The notes beneath the pieces are model-generated. The model did no database searches and was not told where the DNA came from. It was given only the letters and a program-made list of their open reading frames with translations. From Acephala macrosclerotiorum (lineage: Eukaryota; Ascomycota; Leotiomycetes; Helotiales; Mollisiaceae), in NCBI GenBank assembly GCA_014904845.1, contig MU119474.1:1-64000 (forward strand): a stretch of 64,000 nt of DNA, written 5' to 3'. The position numbers and the translations under genes were made by a program. Positions 23,901 through 34,117 of this stretch are shown in pieces. Each line of letters begins with the position of its first letter. The stretch's first letter is position 1.

Positions 23901-24008
23901 ACCATCGCGCCGAATCAAGACCAAGGTCTCCGTAGCAACTTTGGTCCCAAAGTCTATGAGTTGGATGACTGTACCAACCACAGAGAATGCCGAGAGAAGA
24001 TCGAGCAT
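20946..24008 (-). CDS. NACHT-domain STAND protein (fungal NLR-like)
   Basis: The frame is open for 1020 codons from ATG 24008. A 57-bp segment at 23389-23445 has GTATGT and CCTAG ends, a GCTGATTAC branch-like site and a length divisible by three; its removal gives about 1001 residues and a smoother helix (VAVREQLDVATLQQS). The first 120 residues resemble the helical signalling domains of fungal STAND proteins (LLSAFSVVGTVIQLIDFGTKV). NACHT motifs follow: Walker A GKAASGKST near residue 387, Walker B LCLFVDGLDEYEGD near 510, then VCLSSRP. A helical region with YLHRTTRDYIERPDVW is typical of DUF7791. The end has two weak ankyrin-like units (VHLENGANPN, LFLRHGADINAF). Such proteins are thought to sense non-self and trigger programmed death. 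No breaks seen. Confidence 0.88.
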   Translation of the reverse strand: MLDLLSAFSVVGTVIQLIDFGTKVATETLVLIRRDGASPSASTELAIVTTELQNMCIKLERPLQPGVLSKTHEVSLAKLCGAASILANELLTKLDGLKVETKEGKGRRRERRDTEEADEVLNGNSKKREGKVGEIIMEDKITDSKGRKWKSFQQAIKTVWNKDAIMDLSRRLAALREMIEMHVLVAVRYVPILGPWKWLITYGVCPREQLDVATLQQSKRFDHLDIQTQIIITAIAKEQKRLSTEMKTQTQRLQESFSIDMRDQTRAVSQLMSRLELSLPAASRMKTRHRNGSKTSSSVPSPTLQQPQIDELWEDENQVRRTVEEAILDDLRFPSMDYRKEEVAETYPETFGWIFEPSKAQDDTDDHHWSNFADWLTHGSGIYWINGKAASGKSTLMRYICDDPRTLTLLRPWASPTTPTRAEFFFWNSGSLDQRSQHGLLRTILFDTLQKRRELIPVCLPLQWARKYSQVTELFGDTDPYSFRSPSWMLKTLMGAFSALLQQTEIPIKLCLFVDGLDEYEGDYNEIVEVFKNASSSPHVKVCLSSRPLLPFQDAFGEGETLRLQDLTYSDIGHYVSSKLSSHPRYHKVVQEEPVRAPELIGQIVWKADGVFLWVKLVVQSLLSGFGNRDSIKDLQQRLRLMPGDLEHLYSHMFLSISPFYKAQSSQYFQLVRTAREQSRNSINDDDNREPLTLIELSLAEDDDPDLAITAPISPLKEHFKTSRCELALARLQVRSMGLLEIHRTRTSRRSRRYTVDPYSRIQYLHRTTRDYIERPDVWANLIAETKGTSFNPHLSLLSTCVLQLKWSLYMAENPNVIFDTAVSYARTLEKTTGQGRTTLLDELDRSMRAKIHACRYDYFINVARENGLHAYVWESQTAACWRTLGPITCSNIANFKVHLENGANPNQEHRGTTPWKELLRYAHLAEYHHPRLLNLIKLFLRHGADINAFADLPFGERKWVTTIISRRFGKSVLAECPRSSELLAQWERANDPKVVQVTQPPDSLFYQLLVWTGLLSKSS

Positions 24009-24518
24009 GGCTGATCGAGTTCACAATAATTCGGGAGGCAATCAATTGTGCGTACGCAATTTGTAAGAATGAAGCACAATTGCAATATTTAAACATAGAA
24101 GGCTATGAGATCAAGCTGACAATAGATGATTGGGGCTGTGCAGAAGCAATTTGGCAGAGACCTTGGATAAGGCTGAGCTAGTTCGGCCATTGTGCAGACT
24201 ACACGTGGCAGGCTGCGTCGCAGGCTGATCATACTAGTAAAGCCTTGCGCATTTTTGTGCAGCTGCACATCAAACCAAGGCTTGATAAAGTGAAATGGCA
24301 TGATCATGTTATTTCCAATGTTGCTAGTGAACCGAAAACCAAGAAAGGAAGCAAAGTGTCATGTGTAGCCTTGTCTTCTACTTGAGGGAGTTCGGCCCTA
24401 GTGCACCCTACGTTATAGTATACCAGTACTATAAAGCGGAGGCCCAGATGATACTTGTGCAATCGCCCGTTGTTAGATGCCGCTGTGCAAGTATTGACCC
24501 TTCGTCGCGATCCTTTTA
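24009..24518. other. Intergenic, nothing recognised
   Basis: Upstream of the NACHT gene. No ORF with protein-like features and no repeat other than the element that begins at 24519. Confidence 0.45.
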
Positions 24519-25020
24519 GGGACGCCCTGCGGGAACACCCTGGTGTGTCCCAACCCTTGATTCTGCCATCACGAGACTGCGCCTTCTACATTTAATCACA
24601 TGATAAAAGCATAAATATCTCGAAAACTAATATCAAGAAGAAAAATCTATTTCATTCTACAAGTAACTATGTGTATATACTCCCTTCCCCTAAAAGAGCG
24701 GTGTATTTGAGTCTGAAAAGTAGAGAGTTGCATAGTCACATGATAAGCCCATTCTTGATTTCCCCTCCCCCTTTACATTCCCAAGCTCTCTCCTATCTCC
24801 CACCCAGTATTCACTGGCCCTACTTCCCTCTAAAAGTCCTGCCCCGCACTAGCTCTGCCTTTCCTGGCACCCGCAGCCTTGCCCTCCTTAGCAACCCGGG
24901 CAGCCATCTCCTTCTCTTCTCTAAGAGCGTTTATTAAATCAATAGGCGAATGTGAACTCTTGCTCACCGCCTTCTTTTAGTGAGACACTTTGGGGTGTCC
25001 GCCGTGCCCCGGGGCGTCCC
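24519..25020 (-). mobile_element. Short TIR element with transposase-tail relic
   Basis: The left end is ctTTTA-GGGACGCCC and the right end GGGCGTCCC-TAAAAg: 15 bp of perfect inverted repeat including the flanking TA and TTT. Further weaker inverted similarity (ACACC..GTGTC) follows inside. The 502-bp body, bounded by TA on both sides, fits a Tc1/mariner/pogo-type insertion. On the minus strand, 24830-24966 encodes a Lys/Ala/Arg-rich peptide ending in a stop (LREEKEMAARVAKEGKA then ARKGRASAG). This resembles the basic C-terminal tail of fungal pogo/Fot1-like transposases. The element is far too short for a full transposase, so it is probably an internally deleted, non-autonomous copy. Confidence 0.6.
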
Positions 25021-25022
25021 TA

Positions 25023-26111
25023 AAAGCTTCGCTTCGTCGGTTGTCGAATCATGCACTAAGCTTCTGTGCTTGATAGGGGGATGGCCGCTTGTCCCACAAG
25101 TTCGCAACAACTGCCTGGAACTATCTGGGGAATATCAGAAAAGACATGAATGAAGAATTTGAAGGAGGGTCGAGTGGAATTATGTGATAGGATGTATAGA
25201 AAGATCCTCCGACCGCCACGTGAAACTAATTGTCACCTTTTCCGTAAAGGCTCTAGCGCCTCACATGACCAAAATGTTATGCAGAGCTTTGTCGCAGACG
25301 TGCAACAAAAAGACTTTTCTACCAATGACGCCGCTTCTTTTCTCCATGCTTCTCCATTTGTAGATTTATCTGCCATTATCCTCGTGACGTGCAAAAAATA
25401 TCAACTTTGTCAACACAACGATGAGCGCCCCTGAGCGCCACTCCTCAATAAAGACTGGTGTAGCCTCGATCGCGGCTTCAACAATGACGCGTCGAAAAGC
25501 TTCATCATAGAAACTGACATCGCCAATTAATTAGTCAACCTGATAGCAGCCGCTTCTACCACATCCTGGATCTCCGGCCTTCCTCCAGAGATCTTTCGAG
25601 TCCACCCCTGCCTTTCCCTTAGATCATGATTAATTCTGATTCGAGATTGCAGCTGGGACGATTGCTCGTTCGAAACTGGATACGGTCCTGCGTTGATGTT
25701 TTGAAAAAAAAAAGGTACTGCTGAAGGCGTTACTTCATGTTCAACTCTTCGACACCTCTCCATCGTCTTCGAGGGTCAAGGCTTAGAGCTTGACAAGGAT
25801 CCTTCAAGGTGCTTCATACCATTGAAAGGCTCTCGAAACTTGATTTCATTGGAATTGTACCACTTCTATGGGGGAGACTTATGCCTTGTCTAGGAGATCT
25901 CTCAAGTACTTCATAAGTGTCCTGGCCTTAAGAAGCTCGGTTTCGGAAACGCTTGCTAATTCCATATGGACGAGGATTATCTCGAATTTATGGTTATTGA
26001 TAGGGACCTTGGGTCGGAGCCCGACTTCTTGGAGAAGCTGCGTCGCGCCTATTCGTTTCTACCCAGAGCACGACCATCAGGGCTTGCTACTCTGTGCTAT
26101 GAGACTCATAA
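25023..26111. other. Intergenic, nothing recognised
   Basis: Lies beyond the 3' end of the transporter gene. A 78-codon minus frame at 25527-25763 has no recognisable features. Frames at 25868-26323 and 25966-26589 run antisense into the transporter and are judged shadows. Confidence 0.45.
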
Positions 26112-27871
26112 TCAAAGAAGACGAGGCTTTCGCAATCTCGATTCCAACACTCTCGCACCAGCAGGCCAAGCTCCAACGAGAGATACAACGGCAGCAGCAG
26201 CTCCGCAAGCGACGGACACAGTATGGCTCATCTTGCACCCATCGAGATACGCGCGCAGAGTTCCAGCCAGTTCCGCCGGCTGGTCAAACACGGCTCTCAG
26301 CTGCGTTACTCCGGCGTCAATAACCGCGCTTGGATCCAGAGTGGGAACATTCTGGCTAAGGCTGGAAACCAGTCCAGTCGTGAAGGCTGCTTCGCCGGAG
26401 GCGACGAAGAGGGCCGTGCCGACATTCTCCATAAAGAGCGACAGTGATGTGACGCTCGCAATATCGTCGCGTGACACGGCGTCCTGGTTTACGATCATAG
26501 GGATTTGTAGCGCGATACCCACGCCTGCGGCGGTGAGGATCTCGAAACCGGCCCAGGCTCCTGTTGACGTGTTTGCGTCGGCGGTGTAGATCATTGAGAC
26601 ACCGAACGTCCCGACGAGTGCGCTCAAGACGAGGAGAGGGTGGTAGTGTCGCCAGACGGTCAACAGACCATTGGTGAGCATAGTGAAGATGGAGACTCCG
26701 AGGACGAGAGGAATGAGTCGGATACCGCTTTGTGCTGCTGAAACATTGTTCATGGACTGGAACTGGACGGGCAACGAGTAAAGAAGGGGAAAGAAAACTC
26801 CAGCAAGAAAGAAGGAAAAAGCTAGGTTGAGAAGAATAGCCTTTTTCCGGAAGAGATGGCCTTGAAGCATCGCCATAGGTCCCATGAACCACTCGTTGGC
26901 GACGAAGACAACTGTTAAGCTGCCAAAGCCAACAAGACTTCCGATTACCGGTGTGCTGTTCCACGGTAAAGCGCCAGCCCAGTGCATGGCCGTCACAAAG
27001 CAGGATAGTGCTGCGGTGGCTAGTAGTGCTCCGGCTAAGTCAGTGTGGGCAAGCTTGCTCTTGAAGGATGTTTGGAGCAGTGCATTGGCCGGCGGCGAGA
27101 AGAAGACGGACATGATCAACGCAGCAACTACGCCAAACGGTAGACTCACCCTATTGCATATTGTCAGTAGCCTTACTAAAGAGGTTGGGGGTCAGCCCTT
27201 TGGTTCCTAGGTGCTTACCAGAAGCACCACCGCCATCCAGGTCCATCAGTCAGCGCGCCGCCCATCAGGGGACCAATCACGCTTGCACAGCCGAACGTGA
27301 CGCCCAGAACGCCCATGTAAGCTGGCCGATGCTGTGGCTTTACTGTTATGGCAATGATGATAAATGAACCAGTCATAACGCCGCCGCCGCCGATTCCAGC
27401 AATCGCCCGGCCGAGGATGACAGTGGAACTGTCAGGTGCGGCGGCGCAGACAACGTTTCCAAGCTTAAAGACGGCGATGGCTAGTAGGAAGACACGCTTC
27501 AGCGGGAAGTACCTGTAAACCTTGCCCCAGGAGGACTGGAAGGCCGTGTTCGTAACTGAATAGGCGCTGCCGTACCAGGCAATGTTGCGAATGGTACCGA
27601 ACTCGTCGGTGATGCTGGGGATGGCGGTTGCAAGGATGGTGGAGTCTAGCGCGGCCAGGAAGATGCTGAGTATGAGGCCGATAGTTATGGCGATGAGTTT
27701 GAAGCCGGCTGGGTACTCCTCGAGATTTGCTGCTGCTGAAGGTTCTGCAGAATCCGCATGTGAGTTCCGGGTTTCGTCTACTCCTGCGGCAGTGTCATTT
27801 GTCTCTGGAGACACCTGTAACTCAATAGCATCAGGGTCGCCATCACCCTGTGAGTGCCGACTGCGAGACAT
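26112..27871 (-). CDS. MFS drug-efflux transporter (DHA2, 14-TM type)
   Basis: Two exons, 27219-27871 and 26112-27150, intron 68 bp, product 563 residues. ATG 27871 is the first in-frame ATG; the frame is open upstream only from non-ATG codons. A hydrophilic N-terminus of about 60 residues precedes the first membrane segment. Family motifs: LDSTILATAIPSITDEF (DHA2 lead motif), RAIAGIGGGGVMTGSF, and the antiporter motif C-like FGCASVIGPLMGGALTDGPGW. The intron falls at the conserved GWRWCFWV join. Exon 2 gives about eight more membrane helices and ends ESRLRKPRLL. DHA2 pumps expel toxic compounds and fungal metabolites by proton antiport; no biosynthetic gene lies next to it here, so its substrate is open. 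Confidence 0.9.
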
Positions 27872-28460
27872 GGCTCGACTCGGGGGTAGTGGTCTGTATG
27901 TAATCTGAAAATACTCGCGGTCAACACTGGAGCTTGTGTCGGTGGATGTTGATATTGACTCGCGATTCAATGCTCGAATAAAGAATTTCTAACAAGTTAG
28001 AGCGAGTATATATGTACGCGAAAAAGAAGGGGGCTGCGACCTTCCTTTTTGGGTGGCCAACATGCATGAAGGGCGTAAAGACTGACGCTAACTCACGTTC
28101 TATCACTTCGTTGGCGAATCACCTGTACCCGCCCAGACGGACTCCACAGGAATTGATTGAAATCGTTCACAACTTGGAATGCCCTGATATAAAATCTGCC
28201 ATCCGTATAATTCGAACAAGTATAGTGAGATCGTTGGTGCTGTTGTCTGGCTATGGAAAGGCGAGATATCAAGATAGAGGATTGTTTTTATAATCCTTGG
28301 AAAAGGAGCAATTTGAGAATAAGACTTGAGTTATCTTTCTACCATTTCTGGTATTAGCCAAGTAATCAAAATCACTTGAAGAAAGAGGGACAAATCAAGG
28401 TGAATTGAAGCGCGTGAGAAGAAGGTCGGTATAAATACCCTCAAGGCCCCCAAAATCTGA
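27872..28460. other. Promoter region of the efflux pump, nothing else
   Basis: Contains the upstream region of the DHA2 gene. No conserved coding signal or repeat recognised. Confidence 0.45.
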
Positions 28461-28916
28461 CTAAGATGGAGATTTGGAATAATCAACTATGTTCTTCAAA
28501 CCAAACATGGAGGAGACTTGTACTCCTCTCCCAGCTCTGCAAGAAAAGAACAAGCCCAGCGGAGATACGACGGCGAGGGCGACGAGAAGTTTTTGCCTCC
28601 AAAGCTTCCATTTCACCTGAACGCATATGATTGCTTTTTGGGTGTCATTCGACTTCTCGTTGTCAACTCTTTCTATACTAGTAAGATATAAGTGACTTAA
28701 CAAGAAAGATGGAGTCACGGAGGTAAAGTCTAACATGGAAAGATAGATGATGCTGGCCAAGGAGTTCGGTATTGATATGGACATCGGGAATCCCATGCTT
28801 CTCCCACATGCTAATGCAATGTCGATAGCGAATGCTATTGTGTTGCTCGTACAACCTGCGGGGCACTCGCCATATAATTGATACTCCTCAAGCTCACCCG
28901 AGCTCACAATTGCCAT
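28461..28916 (-). CDS. Unsupported ORF, possible gene remnant
   Basis: A 151-codon minus frame with one hydrophobic stretch near its end (KLLVALAVVSPLGLFF). I do not recognise a family. The KWKLWRQKLLVALAVVSP segment loosely recalls membrane proteins common in filamentous ascomycetes, but the frame has no other supporting feature and could be chance. Confidence 0.15.
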   Translation of the reverse strand: MAIVSSGELEEYQLYGECPAGCTSNTIAFAIDIALACGRSMGFPMSISIPNSLASIIYLSMLDFTSVTPSFLLSHLYLTSIERVDNEKSNDTQKAIICVQVKWKLWRQKLLVALAVVSPLGLFFSCRAGRGVQVSSMFGLKNIVDYSKSPS

Positions 28917-29151
28917 TCAACAATCATATCTGCTTCAGACTCCTCCCCACCTCGATATTCAAGACAATCTCATTTCAGTATGTATGTTCACCTAGCTCCG
29001 GTTCCGGTTCCGGTTCGCCATTCCCATCCAAAAGTTCAGCCTGCACGCTCAAAGCACAGACCCATCTACTGCATGCTGTCAATCCCAATTCACCATGCTC
29101 GAGAAACCGCCTATGCTAAATTCAATTCAAATCTCTCAAGCCCCAAACTCG

Positions 29152-31440
29152 TCAAGGTAAGTCCCTCTCCCTCCCCTCTCCAAACAGATACCCAGCTTCC
29201 AGACAATAAGCTCCACCACCAGCCATGCCCTTCTCACTTCCCCAGCAAACCACACTCGCGTCGACGATACCGCTCAACACACCTTCCATAGCACCCAAGA
29301 CGCCCCAGCCGATGAAGGAGGCTACTAGACCAACGACGTAGGCGTACGCACTACCTCGAATACCCTTTCCGCCTGGCATCGCGATGTCGAGTTGGCGAGC
29401 AGTAGCTACCCATCCACCAAAACCGAGAGCTGTTGCCATGATGAATCTCGTAGCGTGAAGCAGGAGCTTGGACAAGCGGTATGGTAAGAGAGAAGCGCCT
29501 TGGTTTCGGGCTTTGAATGATCGAGGGGTCAAGGTCGTGGTTGGTGTATGTGGGGCGAGGAAGGCCATTTGACTTAGGCCTCGAGCGGAGAGATGAAGAG
29601 GCTGAGAATGGATTGCGGCGTAGGTGAGGGTTAGAGGGTTGGTGAGGGCGACAATTGGTGTGGGGATGAAGGTGTAGAAGAAGATGCTGACGATGCTCAT
29701 TAAGCGGGAGGGGAGGACAAGAAGAGGGAGACGGATCAGGAGAGCAATCAATGTCGAGAGGGATATTGTGCCGAAGAGTGTTGTTGTAGCATGACCGAAT
29801 GCGGCCGCTACAACTTCCCTCGAGGTTGGAGACGGTTGGATATTTCGGTGGAAATACCACTGGGATACTGTTGCTGCTGTAGTTGATCTCTGGATACCGC
29901 TGATCACAGAGAGCGTCCAGATGTACATCAGTACGAAGTATACAGCCAACCACCAACTTGTTGCATCGATGATGAACTTCGTGATGTTAGTAGTGCTCAA
30001 GTGGCCCCCAAGAAACACTCTCGTGAACATTCCCAACCACATCCAAGTCCAGACCACAACAGAGCTCAGCGTCACGAATCCCATGCCAAGCAGCGCCGGA
30101 TTGGCAGCCAGAATCCTCGATGCAAATTCTAAGATCCCAATCGCCTTGTTGAGCGAGTGGCGTCCCCTGTAGATCGTGTATAGCCAGGCCAGCGCTAGGA
30201 TTGCTGGGAAGAATGATAACCATCGCATGGCCTTGTCTTGGAGACTCATTCCTGCTTCCGAACCTTTGTAGCTTGATACAAAGGGATACAGGGAGAACGA
30301 GATGAGAATGACTGGCACGGCAAACAGGATCAAATGTACCAGAGTTCTGACAAATGACCGCAATAGAGCAAGCCATATCAGGGAGACGAAGACCGAAACC
30401 ACGGTATCTACAGCAAAAAGATGCATCGAGGCATGAAGGGTCGAGTATATCGTATCACCAATATTCTTCGAGGGCGTTTCCGTGTGTAGGAAAATCAAGA
30501 AGAAGGTCGCAAATAATCCTCCGAGACATATCAGGTATAAAGATCCAAAGAAGACGTCGTGCTTCGGTGCTTCCCCTAACGTAGTTGCTATTGTTGCTGG
30601 AACCGTTTCCACAGAGCTTGGAGGCCGGGGTATTCCAGCTCCAGCATGATACGCAACCTCCCTATCTCGCTCGTGCTTCGAGTCTGTTGGTAATCTGATT
30701 GCACCGGTTTTCGGTCCTGTTGGTCTGAAATTCTGGAAGGCAGGCACACTCTCATCATCCCGCATGTCTGCCATAAGGTCATCCGGTGGGTCATCATCCT
30801 CTATTGTCGACTCGAGCCCAACATCAACCATCTTGTCCTTCCCCTTGCTGCTCTCGCTCACAGCTCTCGTGCTCGCCTTATCACTGGGATCTGTCTCTTC
30901 ACCTATGGTACCTGGTGTCCTACCTCGTTCACGATAGCTTCGACCGCCTCCATTCCAGCTACTCTTTATTCCTCGGCCTCTACCCCGATCCTCAACTGCT
31001 CGTCCGTCTTCATCTTTGCTCTGCTCTAACGAAGCGTTGCTCGCCTCAGGATCGGTCTCGGAGCTCTCCTCAAGTCTTTGAATTGGGGCGAATGTTCTTC
31101 TCGACTTCTGTAATGCAAAGAAATCTGCGGTTTCCCTCTCGCGTTCCTCCTCGTCGTCTTCCTCTCGAAAATCATCTAAGGCACTGTGAAACAAAGGTGC
31201 GTCGGGTGCAGTATAGCGAGTCGTAAACCCTCCAACTGTTGATAGGTTTGCAGACTGGTATGGGTTGCCATGCCGTGAAGGGTACCTGCGAGAGGAGTTC
31301 TGGTATGGTTGGTTTGCTCGACGGTATCTATCATTTGGGTTCTGTGGACGAGCAGGTTCCGCGTTGTCGGGTTGTGCACCTGCAAAATTAGAGAACCTCG
31401 ACTGTGATTGTGCTAGGAAGCGTGAAGCATCTGAAGACAT
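29152..31440 (-). CDS. Choline-transporter-like protein (CTL/SLC44, PF04515)
   Basis: Single exon, 762 residues from ATG 31440. The first 290 or so residues are polar and probably disordered, rich in Arg, Gly, Asp and Glu (EEDDEEERERE, RGRGRG). From about residue 295 come ten or so membrane helices. Family marks: TVSQWYFHRN, followed by FGHATTTLFGTISLSTLIALLIRLP, and a late DASVVCWGSEKGMAGGGAYCLEAGYLFGE. The long disordered head and this tail fit fungal CTL/Pns1 proteins. Relatives act in choline or lipid traffic and in autophagy in yeasts; choline transport itself is not proven for this branch. Frame undamaged. Confidence 0.85.
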   Translation of the reverse strand: MSSDASRFLAQSQSRFSNFAGAQPDNAEPARPQNPNDRYRRANQPYQNSSRRYPSRHGNPYQSANLSTVGGFTTRYTAPDAPLFHSALDDFREEDDEEERERETADFFALQKSRRTFAPIQRLEESSETDPEASNASLEQSKDEDGRAVEDRGRGRGIKSSWNGGGRSYRERGRTPGTIGEETDPSDKASTRAVSESSKGKDKMVDVGLESTIEDDDPPDDLMADMRDDESVPAFQNFRPTGPKTGAIRLPTDSKHERDREVAYHAGAGIPRPPSSVETVPATIATTLGEAPKHDVFFGSLYLICLGGLFATFFLIFLHTETPSKNIGDTIYSTLHASMHLFAVDTVVSVFVSLIWLALLRSFVRTLVHLILFAVPVILISFSLYPFVSSYKGSEAGMSLQDKAMRWLSFFPAILALAWLYTIYRGRHSLNKAIGILEFASRILAANPALLGMGFVTLSSVVVWTWMWLGMFTRVFLGGHLSTTNITKFIIDATSWWLAVYFVLMYIWTLSVISGIQRSTTAATVSQWYFHRNIQPSPTSREVVAAAFGHATTTLFGTISLSTLIALLIRLPLLVLPSRLMSIVSIFFYTFIPTPIVALTNPLTLTYAAIHSQPLHLSARGLSQMAFLAPHTPTTTLTPRSFKARNQGASLLPYRLSKLLLHATRFIMATALGFGGWVATARQLDIAMPGGKGIRGSAYAYVVGLVASFIGWGVLGAMEGVLSGIVDASVVCWGSEKGMAGGGAYCLEAGYLFGEGRERDLP

Positions 31441-32294
31441 TAGAGCTTATTAGGAGCTTGGGATGAGGAAGTCCTTACATTCTGAGAACATCTTCGGTGC
31501 TTCATGAAGTTTGTGAGGTAACAGGCAGCACCAGGGCACTCACACGAGCACTGATAAGCGGATACCGACACCGCTCTGGCGAGATGGTCGTACACAGATT
31601 TCTTTGTTCTTTCTGGGTTTTGCAACGAAAAGATACTTAAAGAATATATGGAGATGTGGACAGGCGTATGGAAAGGAAGTAATGGGATTGTCGTGAATAA
31701 GTCTGTCTGGTGGTTATCGGAGAACATGCGCTCACCGACGACGATGAGTGACCCGGTAACTAAAAGGCGGTGGCAGAATCAATGATTCAGACGAGGCGGA
31801 TGGATGACCTTAAAATGCGCCGAGTAGCTCCGCTATGTACAATTCTTTTGATGCGGTGCTGGGAAGAGGGACGATAATAGTTTGTCTGGATTGTGGGAGG
31901 TATTCGGTTGTGGTTCACAAGATTGGATTTTCTCGTCCTGAATGGCAGGTGATTCGCATGCATTCATCAGGCAGATCGCAAGCAACGTCAGAAGCGGCTT
32001 TAAAGCCACGAGCCGTGCTGAGGCGAATAATGCGCTAGCCGAATCGAGCTTCTGAGCTTCTGAAAGGTCTCAAGAAATATGCAATACAGCAAGTTGATGA
32101 TGAGTTGTCCAATTCTCGGGTAAAGACAACAATCTCAGCCAAACCTCTGTTATAAAGAGCACCTGCTCAAGAAAGCTCCATTTTCTGCGCATTCCCGATA
32201 CCTTTTGCCTCACGATTTGCCACCAGGATTACCGTCCCAGTTCTTCTGTTGATCGCGTGCCTGCAGAGCTCGTGAAAGGTCCAGATCAGCAGGA
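31441..32294. other. Divergent promoter region, nothing else
   Basis: Lies between the start codons of the CTL gene (minus) and the Rab gene (plus), so it should hold both promoters. No further gene or repeat recognised. Confidence 0.5.
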
Positions 32295-33062
32295 ATGTCT
32301 ACGTGGGACTTCATTGCAAAACTCGTCTGCATAGGCGATAGCGGAACAGGAAAATCCTCACTTACGATACGACTCTGCGAAGGTCGCTTCCAAAATGCCC
32401 ATGATGTTACGATAGGAGTCGAATTCGGATCTCGAATCGTCCCAGTCGGCCCACCACACACTCCAGCTCCCAAACCTGCGATCTCGAGAACGACTTCAAT
32501 AGCAGATGACGTCGAAGTCTTAAACGGGCTTCCAGAACCAAAGCGGAAAGAACCAGAGATCAGACAGAAGCATATGAAGTTAAGCTTATGGGATACCGCC
32601 GGCCAGGAAACATACAAAAGCGTCACCAGAAGCTACTTCCGGGGAGCTTCGGGAGCACTATTAGTCTTCGACATCTCAAGGAGGCCGACCTTCCTCCATG
32701 TCATGGACTGGTTGAACGACTTGAGACTTATCGCTGAGCCGGATATCGTGGTAGTTCTGGTTGGGAATAAGAGCGATTTGGCTGCTGGAGATGAGAATAA
32801 GCGTGAGGTGACGAAGGAGGAGGCTGAGGAGTGGGCGAAGAAGAATGGGGTGTTGGAATATGTTGAGACGAGTGCGAAGAGTGGTGAGGGGGTGGAGATG
32901 GCGTTTGGGAGGGTGGCGGAGAGGATATATCAGAATGTTGAGGCTGGGAAGTATGATTTGAATGATCGAAGGTCGGGAGTGAAAGGACCTCCGGCTGGGG
33001 CGAATAAGGGTGTGAAGCTGGGGATGCCGGTCAATAAGGGTAGCTATGGAGGATGCTGTTAA
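32295..33062 (+). CDS. Rab family small GTPase (Rab4/Ypt4-like)
   Basis: Single exon, 255 residues. All G boxes are present: GDSGTGKS (P-loop, about 14-21), Thr in VTIGVEFG (switch I), WDTAGQE (switch II), NKSD and TSAK. It ends in CC, the double geranylgeranylation site of Rabs. Between switch I and WDTAGQE there is an insert of about 37 residues (PHTPAPKPAISRTTS...PEPKRKEPEIR) that ordinary 205-215-residue Rabs lack. The Rab4/Ypt4 assignment is from overall look and is less certain than the Rab call. Rabs of this group act in endosomal recycling. Confidence 0.87.
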   Translation: MSTWDFIAKLVCIGDSGTGKSSLTIRLCEGRFQNAHDVTIGVEFGSRIVPVGPPHTPAPKPAISRTTSIADDVEVLNGLPEPKRKEPEIRQKHMKLSLWDTAGQETYKSVTRSYFRGASGALLVFDISRRPTFLHVMDWLNDLRLIAEPDIVVVLVGNKSDLAAGDENKREVTKEEAEEWAKKNGVLEYVETSAKSGEGVEMAFGRVAERIYQNVEAGKYDLNDRRSGVKGPPAGANKGVKLGMPVNKGSYGGCC

Positions 33063-34117
33063 TAAGTGGGGTTGCTGGTTGTATATACGAATTGTGCATT
33101 GATGGCGTTGGGAGCAGGAAGAATACCATGAGCATGAATGGCGTCATTACAATGAAGAAGGATTGCCAGAGATAAAATTAAGGTTTTTGTGCCTCAAGAT
33201 GTTTGTGATACACTGGTTAGACTTGTGGAACATTGAATGCTGATAAGACTACTGCCAGCTCGCTTAGGACCCTTTTGAGGACGAGGAAAAGGAGAAGCTT
33301 TGATAAAGTCCGAAATCCTGAAAGAACAATAGAAGATGAAAAGGCATATATTTGGTTCTCCTCAGTTCGGAAATTGAGAATGTTGATACAGCATTCATTC
33401 TTAGCCATGGCAATTATCGATATCAAACAAATCTTTGGCATTGATACCTGCCTTACTGAACGACAATACCCCCATCCCTCGAGGACTGAACCCGCCATGT
33501 TTGGAAGCCTGTTAAGGTCAGTTCCTGAACCACAGTTACAACTTTTGACAGGCAAAAAACCTCAAAAAATTTGGTTCTTTTACGGAGGTCTAGCGTCTTC
33601 TGCGATATATTTCATCAGATGTAACTCCCCAAACCAAAGTTAAATAACACCGAACAGACTTCTGAACATGCCGAGTACTATTAATATACAATTCACTCAA
33701 CAATAGGCAACCTAATATGAATCAGGCATCTGGATTTGATATCAGTATCGTGACTCCCGAGATAGGCAAGGCGCTATAGTGATGGTTTCCCTATGACGAA
33801 GTCAAAAGCAATTGTAACTTCAACTCCCACAAACAAATCAAATCAAATATTTCTCTACCAGCCAAATACGACGACTGCAGAGTATTCCAGAACGTTTCGG
33901 CCCTTGATACAACCCGAGTATCAGCTTTGTAGCAGTGGCTGAGGAGAGTTGAACCGATTGTGGCGGAGTCGCGATTGCGTAGTGAGGGGCAATTCATAGC
34001 GCGAGTGTGACAGTTAACCTTCCCGGCGGACTGCTTATTCCGGGGCCGAACTTCCTACATAAACAACACCACACCTCGCAGTATAGCCTATTCACGTCTA
34101 CCAAAACATACATCAAG
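33063..34117. other. Intergenic, nothing recognised
   Basis: A plus frame of 136 codons at 33233-33643 and overlapping minus frames have no family features; treated as chance ORFs. Confidence 0.45.

Noticed and set aside
26356..26964. 202-codon minus frame inside the efflux pump
   Set aside because: Shadow of the DHA2 transporter in another frame; Arg/Ser-rich and without motifs.
29351..29956. 201-codon minus frame
   Set aside because: Off-frame shadow of the choline-transporter-like gene.
33233..33643. 136-codon plus frame
   Set aside because: No domain, signal peptide or homology sense; overlaps an equally open minus frame.
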